A program made the position numbers and the translations under genes. 64,000 bases of DNA, taken from Nonomuraea gerenzanensis. Lineage in GTDB: Bacteria; Actinomycetota; Actinomycetes; Streptosporangiales; Streptosporangiaceae. Below, piece after piece: positions 62,127-64,000 of the stretch. The stretch is from contig NZ_CP084058.1 in NCBI RefSeq assembly GCF_020215645.1, positions 5,580,001 to 5,644,000 on the forward strand. The letters are read 5' to 3'. The stretch's first letter is position 1. Every line of letters starts with the position of its first letter. The notes under the pieces are model-generated. The model made no database searches. It was not told where the DNA came from and saw nothing but the letters and a program-made list of their open reading frames with translations.

Positions 62127-62176
62127 CGGAGGCACCTCCGGTAGTGCTACAGTGAACGTAACGGAGGCACCTCCGT
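62127..62176. promoter_or_regulatory. Twin TetR operators CGGAGGCACCTCCG
   Basis: Two identical perfect palindromes at 62127-62140 and 62162-62175 (the second extended to 16 bp), centres 35 bp apart. A TACAGT -10-like box (62148-62153) lies between them, reading toward the reductase. Bound repressors would shut both directions. Confidence 0.8.
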
Positions 62177-62212
62177 TTCTCCTTCTCATTTTCTCATGAG
62201 AGCAGGTATCCC

Positions 62213-63145
62213 GTGACCTTCGAAGACACCCCCGCTTCCGCCGGCACCGAGCGCCCCGGCGACACCGGCGCGATGGCGGGCCGCACCGTCGCAAGGGTCG
62301 GCTACGGCGCCATGCAGCTGGACCGCCTGCGCGGCGACCGTGACGCCGCCGTCGCCCTGCTGCGCCACGCGTTCGACCGCGGTGTCGACCATGTGGACAC
62401 CGCCCAGTTCTACGGCGACGGCTTCGTCAACGACGTCATCCGCCAGGCGCTCCGCCCCGGGGACGACGTCCTGGTCGTCAGCAAGGTCGGCGCCACCTCC
62501 GATCCCGGCGCCCCGATCCCGCTGCGCCTGGCACAGCGGCCCCACGAGCTGCGGGCCGAGACCGAGGCCAACCTCGCCGCACTCGGCGTGGAGCGGATCG
62601 AGGTGATGAACCTGCGCCGCGTGGACGCGGGCATCACCATCCCCGTCCCCGACGACCAGGTGGTCGACCTCGACGACCAGCTCGCCGAGATGATCGCGCT
62701 GCGCGACGAGGGCAAGATCGGCGCCATCGGGCTGAGCAGCGTGACCCTGGACGTCCTGCGCCGCGCCCTGCCCGCCGGCGTCGTCTGCGTGCAGAACGTG
62801 CACAGCCTCGTGGCCCGCGACGACGAGGACGTGCTGCGCTGCTGTACGGACGAGCAGATCGCCTGGGTGCCCTACTTCCCGCTCGGCGGCGCGCTCCCGG
62901 GCCTGGCGAAGGTGACCGACGAACCGGCCGTGCTCGCCGCCGCCCAGCACCTGGGATGCACCCCGGCGCAGGTCGCCCTGGCCTGGCTGCTGCACCGCGC
63001 CCCGAACGTGCTGCTCATCCCGGGCACCGCCGACCCGGGCCACCTCGACGCGAACCTGGCCGCCGGCTCGATCGTGCTGGACGAGGAGACCCTCGCCGCC
63101 CTCGACGCCATCCCGGCACGCCCGCTCGCCGCCCCGCTCGGCTGA
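62213..63145 (+). CDS. Aldo/keto reductase
   Basis: 310 residues from GTG 62213 with AGCAGG 7-8 nt upstream. AKR barrel: RVGYGAMQLDRLRG, FDRGVDHVDTAQFYGDGFVN (Asp, Tyr), SKVGATSDPGAPIPL (Lys), LRDEGKIGAIGLSSV and the C-terminal IPGTADPGHLDANLAA. In the position of the catalytic His (normally LHxxD) the sequence is VMNLRRVDAG, so the His is Asn-Leu; catalysis may be reduced or different. It is the single target of the divergent TetR. NADPH-dependent reduction of aldehydes is the family role. Confidence 0.88.
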   Translation: MTFEDTPASAGTERPGDTGAMAGRTVARVGYGAMQLDRLRGDRDAAVALLRHAFDRGVDHVDTAQFYGDGFVNDVIRQALRPGDDVLVVSKVGATSDPGAPIPLRLAQRPHELRAETEANLAALGVERIEVMNLRRVDAGITIPVPDDQVVDLDDQLAEMIALRDEGKIGAIGLSSVTLDVLRRALPAGVVCVQNVHSLVARDDEDVLRCCTDEQIAWVPYFPLGGALPGLAKVTDEPAVLAAAQHLGCTPAQVALAWLLHRAPNVLLIPGTADPGHLDANLAAGSIVLDEETLAALDAIPARPLAAPLG

Positions 63146-63253
63146 CAGGACGCGCTGCGCGCCAGCCGGCGGAAAATCGTTTCCCCACGCGTCACCGTTC
63201 TCACTACACTCGCCAACCGACACCGAAGACGTGACTCAGGAAGGGAGCCGGCC

Positions 63254-63361
63254 ATGCGCCACCACAGCGCCGTCGTCGTCTCCCTGTCGCGTCACGAGGT
63301 GATCCTGGTGTCTTCCTGGGCCCGGTGCCGGCTGCGCGGCCGCCACTGGTTGCTGCCCTGA
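63254..63361 (+). CDS. Putative leader peptide upstream of EF-G-like gene
   Basis: A 35-codon frame: ATG 63254 with AAGGGAG 6 nt upstream, starting MRHHSAVVVSLSRHEVIL and ending in RCRLRGRHWLLP, stop 80 nt before the GTPase gene. It has a good ribosome site and many Arg, His and Leu codons. A TACACT -10-like box is at 63205-63210. Short ORFs before ribosome-protection or translation-factor genes can act as stalling leaders; that role is inferred, not shown. Confidence 0.45.
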   Translation: MRHHSAVVVSLSRHEVILVSSWARCRLRGRHWLLP

Positions 63362-63441
63362 CCAGACCTCTCTCCGGGACTGTCACAGGCCGTCGAATCG
63401 CGCTGTCCTGTCCAGATTCCGTCCCGAAAGGGCCATGAGCC

Positions 63442-64000
63442 ATGCGTGCTCACGTCGCCAACACCCTGCACGACATCCGGAACCTCGGCATCCTCGCCCA
63501 CGTCGACGCCGGCAAGACCACCGTCACCGAGCGGATGCTCTACCTGACCGGCGCCACCTACAAGCGCGGTGAGGTGCACGACGGCACGACCGTCACCGAC
63601 TTCGACCCCCAGGAGCGCGACCGCGGCATCACGATCTTCGCCGCCGCGGTGAGCTGCGAGTGGGACGGGCACCGGATCAACCTGATCGACACCCCCGGCC
63701 ACGTCGACTTCTCCGACGAGGTGGAGCGTTCCTTGAGGGTGCTCGACGGCGCGATCGCGGTGTTCGACGGCGTGGCCGGGGTGGAGCCGCAGAGCGAGTC
63801 GGTGTGGCGGCGCGCCGACCGGCACGGGGTGCCGCGCATCGCGTTCGTGAACAAGCTGGACCGCGCGGGCGCCGACCTCGACGCGGCGGTCGAGTCGATC
63901 CGCCGCAGGCTGCATCCCGCGCCGCTGGTCGTGCAGTTGCCGATCGGGCGCGAGGACGGCTTCGCCGGGGTGGTCGACCTGCTCGCCATGCGGGCTCTGG
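63442..64000 (+). CDS. EF-G-like translational GTPase, N-terminal part
   Basis: Cut by the right window edge; 186 residues visible from ATG 63442, AAGGG about 8 nt upstream. GTPase motifs: G1 AHVDAGKTT (19-27), G2 DRGITIF, G3 DTPGHVDF and G4 [29 protein letters not shown] matches EF-G. The switch-1 wording ([20 protein letters not shown]) differs from housekeeping EF-G ('TMDWMEQEQERGIT') and no rps/tuf genes are near, so it is a paralog, perhaps a second EF-G or a ribosome-protection-like factor. Confidence 0.85.
   Translation, partial: MRAHVANTLHDIRNLGILAHVDAGKTTVTERMLYLTGATYKRGEVHDGTTVTDFDPQERDRGITIFAAAVSCEWDGHRINLIDTPGHVDFSDEVERSLRVLDGAIAVFDGVAGVEPQSESVWRRADRHGVPRIAFVNKLDRAGADLDAAVESIRRRLHPAPLVVQLPIGREDGFAGVVDLLAMRAL

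Overview
The window is very GC-rich, with strong third-position GC, many GTG and TTG starts and many 4-bp ATGA/GTGA gene overlaps. It carries a DUF574-type S-adenosyl methyltransferase, a PAS-GAF-PP2C phosphatase and sugar ABC importers that lack their own ATPase gene. Together these point to a soil actinomycete; a member of the Streptosporangiaceae (Nonomuraea-like) is my best guess, not a proven identity. Most of the window is a series of separately regulated carbohydrate and acid utilisation clusters, each with its own regulator and visible operators.

Layout. 1-5.2 kb: the end of a tartrate/D-malate dehydrogenase, a GntR regulator with two palindromic operators, an MFS transporter, a shortened 2-hydroxyacid dehydrogenase and an AtuA/DUF4387 pair (hydroxy-acid or acyl catabolism). 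5.2-9.9 kb: a wrecked MerR gene, a serine phosphatase, msrB-msrA, an NhaA remnant and a SnoaL/DUF4440-like protein. 9.9-23.9 kb: a fucose-type regulon with a CUT1 importer, a secreted beta-helix protein, GH29 fucosidase, RraA-like aldolase, D-threo-aldose (L-fucose) dehydrogenase, an unrecognised 630-residue protein, fuconolactonase-like amidohydrolase, CE7 esterase and a GntR regulator. Five copies of one inverted repeat (TCATCG-N5-CGATGA type) sit at its promoters. 24.0-34.6 kb: an IclR-controlled sugar-acid cluster with PfkB kinase, SDR, DHDPS-family aldolase/dehydratase, enolase-superfamily dehydratase, a second CUT1 importer, a secreted BNR-propeller protein and KDPG aldolase. 34.7-37.5 kb: a frameshifted gene encoding two AlkB-like dioxygenase modules, facing a SAM methyltransferase. 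37.5-48.7 kb: a secreted SGNH esterase with a ricin lectin, three LacI regulators in a row, a third CUT1 importer and a Tat-exported GH95 fucosidase with a ricin lectin, tied together by two operator families. 48.7-51.7 kb: FAD monooxygenase, MDR oxidoreductase and TetR. 51.7-57.3 kb: LacI, a fourth CUT1 importer and a signal-less GH68 fructan enzyme. 57.3-64 kb: MarR, a secreted CE1 esterase with FN3 and CBM2, an EamA/RarD transporter, a two-TM protein, TetR plus aldo/keto reductase, and the start of an EF-G-like GTPase behind a short leader ORF.

How it works together. Extracellular lectin- or CBM-bearing enzymes strip acyl groups and fucose from plant-type polysaccharides, lipoprotein-dependent CUT1 importers (probably energised by an MsiK-like ATPase elsewhere) take up the products, and cytosolic glycosidases, dehydrogenases, lactonase, dehydratases, kinase and aldolases lead to pyruvate plus a C3 unit. 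Four tandem-repeat expansions, two of them inside enzyme coding frames, are a recurrent oddity.
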